A DNA stretch of 64,000 nucleotides, from contig DEZI01000005.1 in assembly GCA_002364755.1 (NCBI GenBank), forward strand, positions 119,600-183,599, in the 5' to 3' direction. The position numbers and the translations under genes are program-made. The notes beneath the pieces are model-generated. The model saw only the letters and a list, made by a program, of their open reading frames with translations. It did not search any database and was not told the DNA's origin. Of the stretch, positions 43,701-50,974 are shown one piece after another; within the stretch, counting starts at the first letter, position 1; every line of letters begins with the position of its first letter. This DNA comes from Stenotrophomonas maltophilia. Lineage in GTDB: Bacteria > Pseudomonadota > Gammaproteobacteria > Xanthomonadales > Xanthomonadaceae.

Positions 43701-44003
43701 GACGACGATTTCCTGGCCTTCCTTCAGCAGCTCGCGGATGCCGGCCTTGTTGTGGTCGACGCCGGCCTGGAAGTAGTCGCGGGAAATTTCCTTCAGCGGC
43801 AGGAAGCCATGGCGGCCACCACCGTATTCGACGAAGGCCGCTTCCAGCGAGGGCTCGATGCGGAAGATCCGGCCCTTGTAGATGTTGGACTTCTTCTGTT
43901 CCTTCGCCGGCTGCTCGATATCGATGTCATACAACGACTGGCCATCCACGATGGCAACACGCAGCTCTTCGGCCTGCGTGGCGTTGATCAGCATTCGCTT
44001 CAT
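40755..44003 (-). CDS. rne: Ribonuclease E
   Basis: Endoribonuclease at the core of the RNA degradosome, 1082 residues. The N-terminal half (about 1-515) has the S1 domain (IYKGRIFRIEPSLEAAFVEY), the catalytic aspartates in TAVDVNSSRATKGS and GGLVVIDFIDMAS, and the zinc link CPRCDGHG. An amphipathic membrane-targeting helix is seen as VVGWLKRIFGG (about residue 580). The rest is low-complexity: a Lys/Arg/Gln/Asn-rich stretch, an RRRRGRRGG-type RNA-binding patch and a long array of VVE(T/A)xPVVE-like repeats. The start is ATG 44003. The long leader upstream may carry autoregulation. Confidence 0.97.
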   Translation of the reverse strand: MKRMLINATQAEELRVAIVDGQSLYDIDIEQPAKEQKKSNIYKGRIFRIEPSLEAAFVEYGGGRHGFLPLKEISRDYFQAGVDHNKAGIRELLKEGQEIVVQVDKEERGNKGAALTTFISLAGRYMVLMPNSPSAGGVSRRIEGEDRAALKDALDKLNIPDDMGVIIRTAGVGRDAEELQWDLDYLLNVWRAIAEAALSKPAPFLIYQESRLIVRALRDYLRADIGEILVDTEEMYEHAREFMQQVMPQTLRKLKHYKDDIPLFNRFQIESQIEGAYERNVRLPSGGSIVVDQTEALTAVDVNSSRATKGSDIEDTAFQTNLEAAEEVARQLRLRDLGGLVVIDFIDMASNKHQREVENRLANALKYDRARVQVGRISRFGLLEMSRQRLRPSLGESSQIVCPRCDGHGRMRSVESLSLSIIRVAEEHAMKENTGQVLVQAPVEIANYLLNEKRSALREIEQRHEAPIVIVADEQLHTPHYNVTRLRENELGEDSNKPSYQRGTPRKLPVHALTKGQLNIPPPAVTQVKHTAPAPVRAEAEPVAAPVPAPVAAAPAPAASGGVVGWLKRIFGGEPAPAPAPAPAARQPQQDGGRKDRNKDRNKDRKDRRDDSRGNGGNGNAQQQKDGGNRKDRGEQRKDGRQGGNNNGNAQQQPQQGRQKDAQQKDGQQQPQQQKQPRNEQQGQNPQQQPKLKQPRQPRPQQDGEKPAEKPQRAAAEAPVDTATAAAAVAATAVAANAVTAQEGTAPAAPVAPAAPVADVVAADAAPVADATVAAGPDADAVAVSGEDAATDAAGEQAGEGATRRRRGRRGGRRRRRGGAENATGTDALGDDQDDGDDGDDNDGVDQVVDTAAEATPVAAAQPSRSQPEFDFDDEVEPVAVEAEKPARAPVAVATAAPVVAVSSAVVEAVAPSQEAAAPAPVIKAEPTPQPVQTSMLDQIDAATPAQPEAPVAPVADAKPVVEAAAVVAAPAPMVVEAAPVVDVAPVVETKPVVAEAAPVVEAKPVVEAAPVVETAPVVEQAPAPVAVEAAPVEAAAPVAEAVVTTSIDPVADGHADSASQAADAQASDEDEDAAKRTPPAN

Positions 44004-44410
44004 TGTTGCGTTCCTCGCAAGCGGCTACCGCGCGGAACGCCATGGGGTTTCGCCTCTGGACACGGTTCACCGCCCATTCGCGCATGCGCGGGGAGGGCAG
44101 CTTGGGTTTCCAGCGCTACGACACCACGGCAGGCCGCGGGAGCGCTTCACTTTTCTGGTTTTGGGGTGTTGCAGGGCCGGAGGCAGCTGTCAGCCAGGCT
44201 GGAGCGCCACACGGGACATGTTCAGCACGGTTGCGTGTCAGGCATCCGGCGATGGCCGGGAAGGCCGGTGAGCCGCTAACATGGCCGCCCCGCGGGCGGT
44301 GGTCGCGCACTGTGCCGGATTCGTCGGAAGCTGGGCTTCTGGCCCTGAGTAACTTCCAACAAAATCAATCCCTTATCTCGCCCCCCGAGTGTAACAGAAT
44401 AAACAGCCCG
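44004..44410. promoter_or_regulatory. Long leader/divergent promoter region between rne and rluC
   Basis: 407 bases without a supported gene. In E. coli, rne has a 361-base leader through which RNase E controls its own mRNA, and rluC is the divergent neighbour. The same gene pair and a leader of similar size are present here. Specific stems were not resolved by eye. Confidence 0.5.
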
Positions 44411-45385
44411 ATGACTGCCTCAGACCCCACCAAGCCCGCTGGCGACAAGCCTTCCGTGCGCATGATCACCGTTCCCGAGGACCGTGCAGGCCAGCGCCTG
44501 GACAATTTCCTGCTGGGCCAGCTCAAGGGCGCCCCGCGCAGCCTGGTCTACAAGCTGGTGCGCAGCGGCCAGGTCCGCGTGAATGGCGGCCGCGCCAGGG
44601 CCGAACGCAAGCTGGAGGCGGGCGACGAGGTGCGCGTGCCACCGGTTCGTCTCGCTGAAGAGGGAGACAAGGCCGGTCCGCCCGAATCCTTCATGCGCCG
44701 CCTGGAACAGGCCATCGTCTTCGAAGATGCGCGCCTGCTGGCCCTGAACAAGCCGACCGGCGTGGCCAGCCACGGCGGCAGCGGCATCAGCTTCGGCGCC
44801 ATCGAGACCCTGCGTGCCTTGCGCCCGGGGCAGACCCTGGAGCTGGTCCACCGATTGGATCGCGACACCTCGGGCCTGCTGATCGTGGCCAAGAAGCGTT
44901 CGGCGCTGAGCGAGCTGCAGGCGCTGCTGCGTGAAGACCACGGCGCCGGCATCCGCAAGCGCTACCTGACCCTGCTGGCCGGGCGCATGCCCGACGGCGT
45001 GATGACGGTCGACGCGCCGCTGCACGTCGGCCTGCGCCAGGGCGGCGAGCGCCACGTGCAGGTCAACGCGATCGGCAAGGAATCGATCAGCCACTTCCGG
45101 GTGCTGGAGCGCAAGGGCGGCCATTCGTACTGCGAAGTGCGCATCGAGACCGGCCGCACCCACCAGATCCGCGTGCATGCCCAGCATCTGGGCCATCCGG
45201 TGGCTGGTGACGACAAGTACGGCGATCCGGCAGTCAACAAGCGACTTCGTGAGCAGATCGGGCTGAAGCGCCTGTTCCTGCATGCAGCCTCGCTGGAGTT
45301 CGCGCTGGACGCCGGCAAGACCCCGTACGTGCTGAACGCACCGCTGGCCGACGAGCTGGTGGAAGCGCTGGACCGGCTGAAGTAA
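44411..45385 (+). CDS. rluC: 23S rRNA pseudouridine synthase RluC
   Basis: Makes pseudouridines 955, 2504 and 2580 (E. coli numbering), 324 residues. The S4 domain (RLDNFLLGQLKGAPRSLVYK, about 30-90) is followed by the RluA-type catalytic domain with the aspartate in LVHRLDRDTSGLLIVAKK and the motif RIETGRTHQIRVHAQHLGHP. ATG 44411 (MTASDPTKP) gives a typical length; the frame stays open to 44003, but that part lies in the rne leader. A SMAG follows the stop. Confidence 0.95.
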   Translation: MTASDPTKPAGDKPSVRMITVPEDRAGQRLDNFLLGQLKGAPRSLVYKLVRSGQVRVNGGRARAERKLEAGDEVRVPPVRLAEEGDKAGPPESFMRRLEQAIVFEDARLLALNKPTGVASHGGSGISFGAIETLRALRPGQTLELVHRLDRDTSGLLIVAKKRSALSELQALLREDHGAGIRKRYLTLLAGRMPDGVMTVDAPLHVGLRQGGERHVQVNAIGKESISHFRVLERKGGHSYCEVRIETGRTHQIRVHAQHLGHPVAGDDKYGDPAVNKRLREQIGLKRLFLHAASLEFALDAGKTPYVLNAPLADELVEALDRLK

Positions 45386-45394
45386 GCGACCCTT

Positions 45395-45418
45395 GTAGAG
45401 TCGAGCCACGCTCGACTC
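45395..45418 (+). repeat. SMAG palindrome after rluC
   Basis: GTAGAGTCGAGCCACGCTCG followed by ACTC, an 8-base stem with the GTAG end, 9 bases after the rluC stop. Confidence 0.8.
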
Positions 45419-45491
45419 ACGCGCCCAGCGCGCGCTTCGCTTTTCAATTTTTTATCGCGCGGCTGGCGTGCACGGAAAAATGACGGGGCGC

Positions 45492-45587
45492 GGGCGGGGT
45501 CGGCTTGCAGGGGTGTCTGCGGCATGGATGCCGCGGACAAGCCCCCATGGATGGGTTCACGGCGTCCCCTGCAAGCCGGCCCCGCCC
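45492..45587. repeat. Nested palindromic element, copy 2
   Basis: Outer arms of 22 bases (45492-45513 with 45566-45587) are complementary at 21 positions; the odd one would be a G-U pair in RNA. They enclose a 12-base hairpin (45514-45525 with 45528-45539, around GCGGCAT-GG-ATGCCGC). A tail module CCCCCATGGATGGGTTCACG GCGT is related to copy 1 at 1906-2072. Confidence 0.7.
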
Positions 45588-45652
45588 ATGACCGCGAGCG
45601 ATGCCCTCGATGGCCAGCCGCGAGGGGGCTCAGCCCGTTGGCCGGGAACCAC

Positions 45653-46462
45653 TCACCACTTGAACAGCACCAGGCTGATCGCCAGCGTGCCCATGCCCGC
45701 CACCAGCCCGTACACGGTCTCGTGGCCCTTGGCATAGCGCTTGGCCGCCGGCAGCAGCTCATCCAGCGCCAGGAACACCATCACGCCAGCGATCAGCCCG
45801 AACACCCAGCCGAACGTGGCGTGCGACAGCGAACCCTTCAGCAGGAAGTAGCCGAGCACCGCGCCCACCGGCTCGGCCAGGCCCGACAGCAGGCTGGCCA
45901 TGAAAGCGTGCAGCTTGCTCTGGGTGGCGAAGTACACCGGCACCGCGATGGCGATGCCCTCGGGGATGTTGTGAATGGCGATGGCGAAGGCCAGCGGCAT
46001 GCCCACCGACGGGCTTTCCACCGTCGCGAAGAAGGTGGCCAGGCCTTCGGGGAAGTTGTGCGCGGTGATCGCCACGGCCGTCAGCAGGCCGACGCGCTTG
46101 ATGTAGGCCTTGTTGTTGTCGCGGAAGGCCGGTTCCTTCGAATCCAGCGTCTCGTGCGGGTTCGGGATCAGATGGTCGATGGCCACGATCGCCAGCACGC
46201 CCAGCAGGAAGGCGATGGTGCCCCAGGTGAAACCACCGCGCGCTCCGTAGGCCAGGGCGAACGACTCGATCGACTTGTTCAGGATTTCCGACAGCGAGAC
46301 ATACACCATCGCGCCGCCGGCAAACGCCAGGCCGAACGCCAGCAGGCGCGGGCTCGGGCGGCGCGAGAACAGGACCAGCAGGCTGCCGATGGCGGTCGCC
46401 AGGCCAGCGGCGAGGGTGACCGCGAGCGCAATCCAGAAGTTTTCCGTGGAGATATGCAGCAT
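45653..46462 (-). CDS. zupT: Zinc transporter ZupT (ZIP family)
   Basis: Inner-membrane uptake transporter for zinc and other divalent metals, 269 residues with eight predicted helices. The two metal-binding helices carry AHNFPEGLATFFA and IHNIPEGIAIAVPVYFA, which define the bacterial ZupT subgroup. The start is ATG 46462. It is alone on its transcript, with the nested repeat downstream. No Zur-type site was recognised upstream. Confidence 0.95.
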   Translation of the reverse strand: MLHISTENFWIALAVTLAAGLATAIGSLLVLFSRRPSPRLLAFGLAFAGGAMVYVSLSEILNKSIESFALAYGARGGFTWGTIAFLLGVLAIVAIDHLIPNPHETLDSKEPAFRDNNKAYIKRVGLLTAVAITAHNFPEGLATFFATVESPSVGMPLAFAIAIHNIPEGIAIAVPVYFATQSKLHAFMASLLSGLAEPVGAVLGYFLLKGSLSHATFGWVFGLIAGVMVFLALDELLPAAKRYAKGHETVYGLVAGMGTLAISLVLFKW

Positions 46463-46560
46463 TTACCGACGCGTTCCTGATCGTTCAGCAGCTGCCCCGG
46501 CTCAGGCCGGGGCAGTGGGGGCAAGGCGGGCGTCGGCTGGCCTGGTCGCTACGTCGGCCT

Positions 46561-46977
46561 TCAGCCGCCGCGGCGCATCCGTTCTTCCACGGCGAAGCAC
46601 TGGTCCGGCTTCGGCTGCGGCGGGTTGAAGCTGACCGGCACCTGGATGGTGGCGGGCACGGCCTGGCCGTTGCGGGTGGCGGCCTTGAATTCCCACGCCT
46701 GAACGGCGGTTTTGGCCAGGTCATCCAGCTGCGCGTTGCCGGCGCCGGTCAGCAGCAGGACCTCGCTGGGGCGGCCATCGGCACCGATGGTGACCTTGAA
46801 AGTGCTGGTACCGCCCACGCCGGTGCAGGCCAGCTCCATCGGGTACTGCGGTGGCGGGGTCTTCACCGCGGCCACTTCAGTCGGCGGCGTAGCCGGCGGT
46901 GCCGGCGGCTCGGACGAACCGCAGCCGGCCAGGCCGGTGGTGGCGAGCAGGGACAGGCTCAGCAGTCGAACATTCAT
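46561..46977 (-). CDS. Lipoprotein with TonB C-terminal-like domain
   Basis: A 138-residue protein with lipobox TGLAGC (lipidated cysteine near residue 19), a Pro-rich spacer (PPAPPATPPTEVAAV) and a TonB C-terminal-like fold (FKVTIGADGRPSEVLLLTGAG, AVQAWEFKAATRNGQAV, VPVSFNPP). It lacks a cytoplasmic anchor and so is not a true TonB; its role is unknown. ATG 46977 overlaps the phhB stop by four bases. Confidence 0.8.
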   Translation of the reverse strand: MNVRLLSLSLLATTGLAGCGSSEPPAPPATPPTEVAAVKTPPPQYPMELACTGVGGTSTFKVTIGADGRPSEVLLLTGAGNAQLDDLAKTAVQAWEFKAATRNGQAVPATIQVPVSFNPPQPKPDQCFAVEERMRRGG

Positions 46978-47324
46978 TTCACGTGCTCCGTCAGGGCCGA
47001 GGTCTTGGCTGCGCAGATGAAGTCGTTCTCGCTCAGCCCGCCCACGTCGTGGGTGGAGTAGCGCACGACGGCGCGGTCGTAGTGCACGCCCAGGTCCGGG
47101 TGGTGGTCCTCGTGGTGGGCGATCCAGGCCAGCGCGTTCACGAAGGCCATGGTGGCGTAGTAATCCTTGAAGCGGAACGTGCGCACCAGCGCCTGGCCGG
47201 CCTCGGCCAGTTCCCAGCCCGGCACCTGCGGCAGCAGTTCGGCCAGGCGCGCTTCGCCCAGCTTGTGGTCGCTGCCTTTGCGCGGCACGCAACGCGCCTG
47301 TGCCAGCGGAATCAGGTCGGACAT
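46974..47324 (-). CDS. phhB: Pterin-4-alpha-carbinolamine dehydratase
   Basis: Recycles 4a-hydroxytetrahydrobiopterin (partner of phenylalanine hydroxylase), 116 residues. The active-site region is IAHHEDHHPDLGVHYDRAVV followed by STHDVGGLSENDF, which carries the conserved histidines. ATG 47324 has a GGAGG ribosome-binding site (from CCTCC on the plus strand). It is divergent from nfuA and coupled to the downstream lipoprotein gene. Confidence 0.95.
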   Translation of the reverse strand: MSDLIPLAQARCVPRKGSDHKLGEARLAELLPQVPGWELAEAGQALVRTFRFKDYYATMAFVNALAWIAHHEDHHPDLGVHYDRAVVRYSTHDVGGLSENDFICAAKTSALTEHVK

Positions 47325-47414
47325 GGGTTCCTCCACCTCGAATTGACTGAACAATGCGCCGGCCGGTGTATAAACCGAATGAGCGGCCGGCGCTGACTTG
47401 GCTAGAATAGCCTG

Positions 47415-48014
47415 ATGATCCAGATCTCCGACACTGCCCAGACCCACTTCCGCAAGCTGATCGAACGCGAGGGCGTGCCCGGCATGGGCGTGCGCCTCAG
47501 CGCCGTCGATCCCGGCACGCCGCGCGCAGACGCCCGCCTGGAGTTCGCCGAGCCCGGCGACCTGCTCGGCGACGAGTGGGCCGTGGACTGCGATGGCTTC
47601 ACCCTCTATGTCGACGCGCTCAGCGTGGGCTGGCTCGACGGTGCCGAGATCGACATCGTTCCCGGCACCGCCGGCACCCAGCAGCTGACCATCAAGGCCC
47701 CGCGCATCAAGGGCGAAGCGCCCGGCGAGGCTGCCTCGCTGGTCGAGCGCGTGCATTGGGTGGTGGAAAACGAAGTCAACCCGCAGCTCGCTTCGCATGG
47801 CGGCAAGGTCGCCGTGCAGGAAGTCTCGGCCGATGGCGTGGTGCTGCTGCGCTTCGGCGGCGGCTGCCAGGGTTGTGGCATGGCCGACGTCACGCTCAAG
47901 CAGGGCATCGAAAAGACCCTGATGGGCCGCGTGCCGGGCGTCACCGCCGTTCGCGACGCGACCGACCATGACAGCGGCCACGCGCCGTACATCCCCCGCG
48001 GCAACGCCGCCTGA
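47415..48014 (+). CDS. nfuA: Fe-S biogenesis protein NfuA
   Basis: Iron-sulfur carrier, 199 residues. It has a degenerate A-type N-terminal domain (MIQISDTAQTHFRKLIEREG onward) and a C-terminal Nfu domain with the cluster-binding CxxC in RFGGGCQGCGMADVTLKQG. The start is ATG 47415. The repetitive membrane protein gene follows or overlaps its 3' end. Confidence 0.97.
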   Translation: MIQISDTAQTHFRKLIEREGVPGMGVRLSAVDPGTPRADARLEFAEPGDLLGDEWAVDCDGFTLYVDALSVGWLDGAEIDIVPGTAGTQQLTIKAPRIKGEAPGEAASLVERVHWVVENEVNPQLASHGGKVAVQEVSADGVVLLRFGGGCQGCGMADVTLKQGIEKTLMGRVPGVTAVRDATDHDSGHAPYIPRGNAA

Positions 48015-48024
48015 TCGCCAGCGC

Positions 48025-49788
48025 GTGCCTCTGCCCAGAGCCGAGCAACTGATCGATCTGCTGCTGGCGCGCCAGCAGCACCCCCTTATCCTTGAAAAGC
48101 GCACGCGCCTGCCTTATGGCTGGGCGATCTGGCTGCGCTCGCTGAAGCCGATCGCGCGGCCGTTCCATGCCAGCGACGTGATCGCGGTGCTGCTGCCACG
48201 CCCATTGCCCGGACGCCCCGGGCTGCTGCCGGCCTTGGGCCCGTGGGGCGCGGCGCGGCGCCTGCTGTGGCAGGGCTGGGAACCGGCCCCGCGTGACCAG
48301 CGCTGGATGCGCTGGACCTCGGCGGTGGTCAGCGCGCTGCTGCACCTGCTGTTCTTCCTGTTGCTGCTGTGGGTGGCGGTGATCCGCACCGCCGCGCCGG
48401 ACGACGCCGGTGCCGAAGGCGAGCGCGTGCAGATTGAATTCGTCGGCCGCGGCGCGCAGGAAGGCGGCGGCGACCAGCCCGGCGCCGAGGCGGCCGCTGC
48501 TGCCGAAGCCGGTGCGGTGGCCCGTGGCCAGCCGGCGGGCGAGGCCAGCGCGCCGCGTCCACAACCGGCCGCGCCTGCTGCGGCCGCGCCTGCCCAGGCG
48601 AGCAGTGCTGCGGTGACGCCGCCACCGCCGGCGCAGAGCGAGCCCGCACCGCAGGCTGCGCCTCCGCCGACACCGGTGCAGGCCACCGCAGTGGCCGAGG
48701 CGACCACCGATTTCGTGGTGCCGCCGGTCAGCGTGCCGCGCACCGAAGTGAACATCGTCCCGCGAGACAGCACGCCCGCCGTGCGCGAGCTCAGCGTGCA
48801 GACGGTGCAGGCGCCTGCCGTGCCGATGCAGGTGCGCACGCCGCAGCTTGCCCTGCCTGCCCCTGCGGTGCGCGAGGTACAGGTACAGGAGCGCGAGGTC
48901 GCCACGGTGGAAGCACCGGCGGTGCCGCAACCGTTGCGCAGCGCCGAGGTACAGGTGCGCCTGCCGCAGCAGCGCGAGATGCAGGTGCGCGAGCGCGAAG
49001 TACAGGCGGTGGTCGACCCGCAGGTGCGGATGGCGGCCGTGCCGGGCCGCGAACCCAGCGTGCGTGCACCAGCCGGTCGTGACGTGCAGGTGCGCGAACG
49101 CAGCGTGGCCAACGCGCCGGTCGCTGCGCCGTCTCCCGCCAATGGTGCCAGCAGTACACCTGCGCCGGCCCCGGCCGGCAGTGCGGCCAGTCCGTCCACC
49201 GCGAGTGCAGCACGCCCGGCCGCCAGCGCGGCGACGCCGGCACAGGCCGGAGCGCGTCCCGCCCCGACGCCGGGCAACTGGGCCACGCCGGCCAAGGGCG
49301 ACGACTGGGGCGCCTCGGACCGCAACCGAGACGGTGCGCGCAGCGGTGCAGCGCAGGCCAGCTCGCAGGGTGCGGGGCAGGGGCTGTTCAATGCCGACGG
49401 CAGCGTCAGGGTGCCCGGCCAGGAAGGCAAGGGTGCTGCCGAGCGCGGCGCGCCGGGTGGGGCCAACGATGGCTGGACCAAGGAGCGCATCGCCGAGTCG
49501 GGCCGCTGGCTGAAGCGGCCGCCGTACGACTACACGCCGACCTCGTTCGACAAGTACTGGGTGCCGCAGGAATCGCTGCTGGCCGAATGGGTGCGCAAGG
49601 GCGTCAAGGCGATGGAGATTCCGTTGCCGGGTACCAGCACGAAGATCTCCTGCGTGATCTCGATCCTGCAGGCCGGTGGTGGCTGTGGCCTGAGCGACCC
49701 GAACATGCAGGACCAGCCGGCCGCGGCGAGACCGCCGCCGGACATCCCGTTCAAGAAAGAACTCCAGGAAGATAACGGCAGCCGCTGA
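48025..49788 (+). CDS. Transmembrane repetitive protein of unknown function
   Basis: About 587 residues from GTG 48025; ATG 47968, inside nfuA, is the alternative. A cytoplasmic segment of about 90 residues precedes one transmembrane helix (VVSALLHLLFFLLLLWVAVI). A long periplasmic part follows, rich in Ala, Pro and Gln, with recurring (V/L)QV(R/Q)ER-type blocks such as REVQVQEREVATV and REMQVREREVQAV (about 270-370). It ends in a conserved-looking domain (SGRWLKRPPYDYTPTSFDKY ... STKISCVISILQAGGGCGLS). The layout recalls TonB/TolA-type spanning proteins. Function unknown. Confidence 0.75.
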   Translation: MPLPRAEQLIDLLLARQQHPLILEKRTRLPYGWAIWLRSLKPIARPFHASDVIAVLLPRPLPGRPGLLPALGPWGAARRLLWQGWEPAPRDQRWMRWTSAVVSALLHLLFFLLLLWVAVIRTAAPDDAGAEGERVQIEFVGRGAQEGGGDQPGAEAAAAAEAGAVARGQPAGEASAPRPQPAAPAAAAPAQASSAAVTPPPPAQSEPAPQAAPPPTPVQATAVAEATTDFVVPPVSVPRTEVNIVPRDSTPAVRELSVQTVQAPAVPMQVRTPQLALPAPAVREVQVQEREVATVEAPAVPQPLRSAEVQVRLPQQREMQVREREVQAVVDPQVRMAAVPGREPSVRAPAGRDVQVRERSVANAPVAAPSPANGASSTPAPAPAGSAASPSTASAARPAASAATPAQAGARPAPTPGNWATPAKGDDWGASDRNRDGARSGAAQASSQGAGQGLFNADGSVRVPGQEGKGAAERGAPGGANDGWTKERIAESGRWLKRPPYDYTPTSFDKYWVPQESLLAEWVRKGVKAMEIPLPGTSTKISCVISILQAGGGCGLSDPNMQDQPAAARPPPDIPFKKELQEDNGSR

Positions 49789-49824
49789 CGGCGGACTGTC
49801 CGCCGCATGCCGCGCTGCGCGCTC

Positions 49825-49872
49825 GCCGGGCGTGGCCCGGCGCTACCAGTAGATCCACGCCGTGCGTGGATC
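49825..49872. repeat. Two SMAG palindromes in divergent orientation
   Basis: CGCCGGGC-GTG-GCCCGGCG-CTAC (49825-49847) is followed by GTAG-ATCCACG-CCGTG-CGTGGAT (49850-49872). The GTAG ends meet in the middle. They lie between convergent genes. Confidence 0.8.
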
Positions 49873-49878
49873 AGGTCC

Positions 49879-50292
49879 TCACTCGCTCTGTGAGAGGAAC
49901 ACCCAGAACGGCACGTCGCGACCGACCCAGTCGCGGCTGGCTTCGTCCATCACGTCCAGCAGCGTGTCGAAGTCCTTCGCCGCGCCCGCGCGCAGCGCAT
50001 CCACATCGGCCAGGAACAGTGCGTAGCCCGGTGCCGGCAGCCACTGCAGGTCGCGCAGGTTGTCGGCCAGTGCATCCCAGTTGCCGCCGAAGCCGGCCGG
50101 GAAATCCAGCTGCGCGGCCAGTCGCGCCAGCAGGGTGCGTTTGTCGGTTACGCCGTGCAGGTCGATGCGGATCACCTTCAGCGATGCATCGCGCATGGCC
50201 GCCGCCAGGTCGCTGATGTCGCCGGTATCGATGGCATAGACGCCAGCGTTGTTGATGTCATGCAGGCCGAGGCCGAAATCGTCGTGGCTCAT
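49879..50292 (-). CDS. Barstar-family RNase inhibitor
   Basis: Cytoplasmic inhibitor of barnase-type RNases, 137 residues. The diagnostic inhibitory-helix region is FPAGFGGNWDALADNLRDL, which parallels NLDALWDCL of barstar; an N-terminal extension of about 50 residues precedes the core strand VIRIDLHGVTDKRTLLARLA. ATG 50292 overlaps the stop of the RNase gene (ATGA), so the inhibitor is made together with its target. Confidence 0.92.
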   Translation of the reverse strand: MSHDDFGLGLHDINNAGVYAIDTGDISDLAAAMRDASLKVIRIDLHGVTDKRTLLARLAAQLDFPAGFGGNWDALADNLRDLQWLPAPGYALFLADVDALRAGAAKDFDTLLDVMDEASRDWVGRDVPFWVFLSQSE

Positions 50293-50750
50293 GGGCGTTC
50301 TCCCGGGGCCGTTACGGTGAAGCTGCGGAACGAATCGTAGTGATCGTCGGTGTAATACCACGCCTGCGGCGGGTCGCCGCCGGTGATGATGCGGCGCGCG
50401 CCGCGGTTGGAGGCGCCAGGGGTATCGACCGTGTACTCACGGTAGTAACCGCGCGGCCGCTGCGGCAGGCGCTGCTCGCGGTTGCCGAAGGTGGTGCCGT
50501 CCTGGCGGTGCGGGAAGGGGCCGCCGCGCTGGATGAGGGCGATGGTCTGCCGCGCCTCGGCAGGCAGGAAACCGGGCAGGCCATCACGCTGGTCGCTGCC
50601 CGCGGGGCGCGCGGCAGGCGCGCTGCGGTTGCTGGCGCCCTGCAGGTCCGGCGCGAACTGCGGTGCCGGCGGCCGCTGCAGGAAATGGTTGGCGATCAGC
50701 CCAAGCAGCAGCAGGGCGATGGCGGTGATCAACAGCCGGGGATTGCGCAT
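50289..50750 (-). CDS. Barnase-like secreted/anchored ribonuclease
   Basis: Guanyl-specific microbial RNase, 153 residues. An N-terminal hydrophobic helix (LLITAIALLLLGLIANHFL) is a signal or anchor, followed by a spacer. The barnase core follows from about residue 60: LPGFLPAEARQTI, TTFGNREQRLPQ (compare FSNREGKLP), the catalytic glutamate in YYREYTVDTPG, arginines in NRGARRII, and the histidine in YYTDDHYDSF. All catalytic positions of barnase have counterparts. ATG 50750 (MRNPRLL) was chosen; the upstream extension lacks signal-like character. It is paired with barstar. Confidence 0.9.
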   Translation of the reverse strand: MRNPRLLITAIALLLLGLIANHFLQRPPAPQFAPDLQGASNRSAPAARPAGSDQRDGLPGFLPAEARQTIALIQRGGPFPHRQDGTTFGNREQRLPQRPRGYYREYTVDTPGASNRGARRIITGGDPPQAWYYTDDHYDSFRSFTVTAPGERP

Positions 50751-50887
50751 GGGCCGTGGCGGGCGAGGGAAGTGCGTGCACTGTAGCGCCTGCGCGCTGC
50801 ATCGTGCATGAGGAGCGGTGGCCGCGTCACTGCTGCGTAACAATTGCCAATGCAATCACCTCCAGGACGCAATTTCCTTTACATCCC

Positions 50888-50904
50888 CCTTGGTAACATC
50901 AAGG
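50888..50904. promoter_or_regulatory. Small inverted repeat in the sod upstream region
   Basis: CCTTG-GTAACAT-CAAGG, 71 bases before the superoxide dismutase start, could be an operator. No regulator consensus is recognised. Confidence 0.3.
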
Positions 50905-50974
50905 TCTGTCCCCATCATTCAACGCGCACCGCCCGACGACGCCGTCGGGTGCCCTCGCTATCAGGAGATGCATC

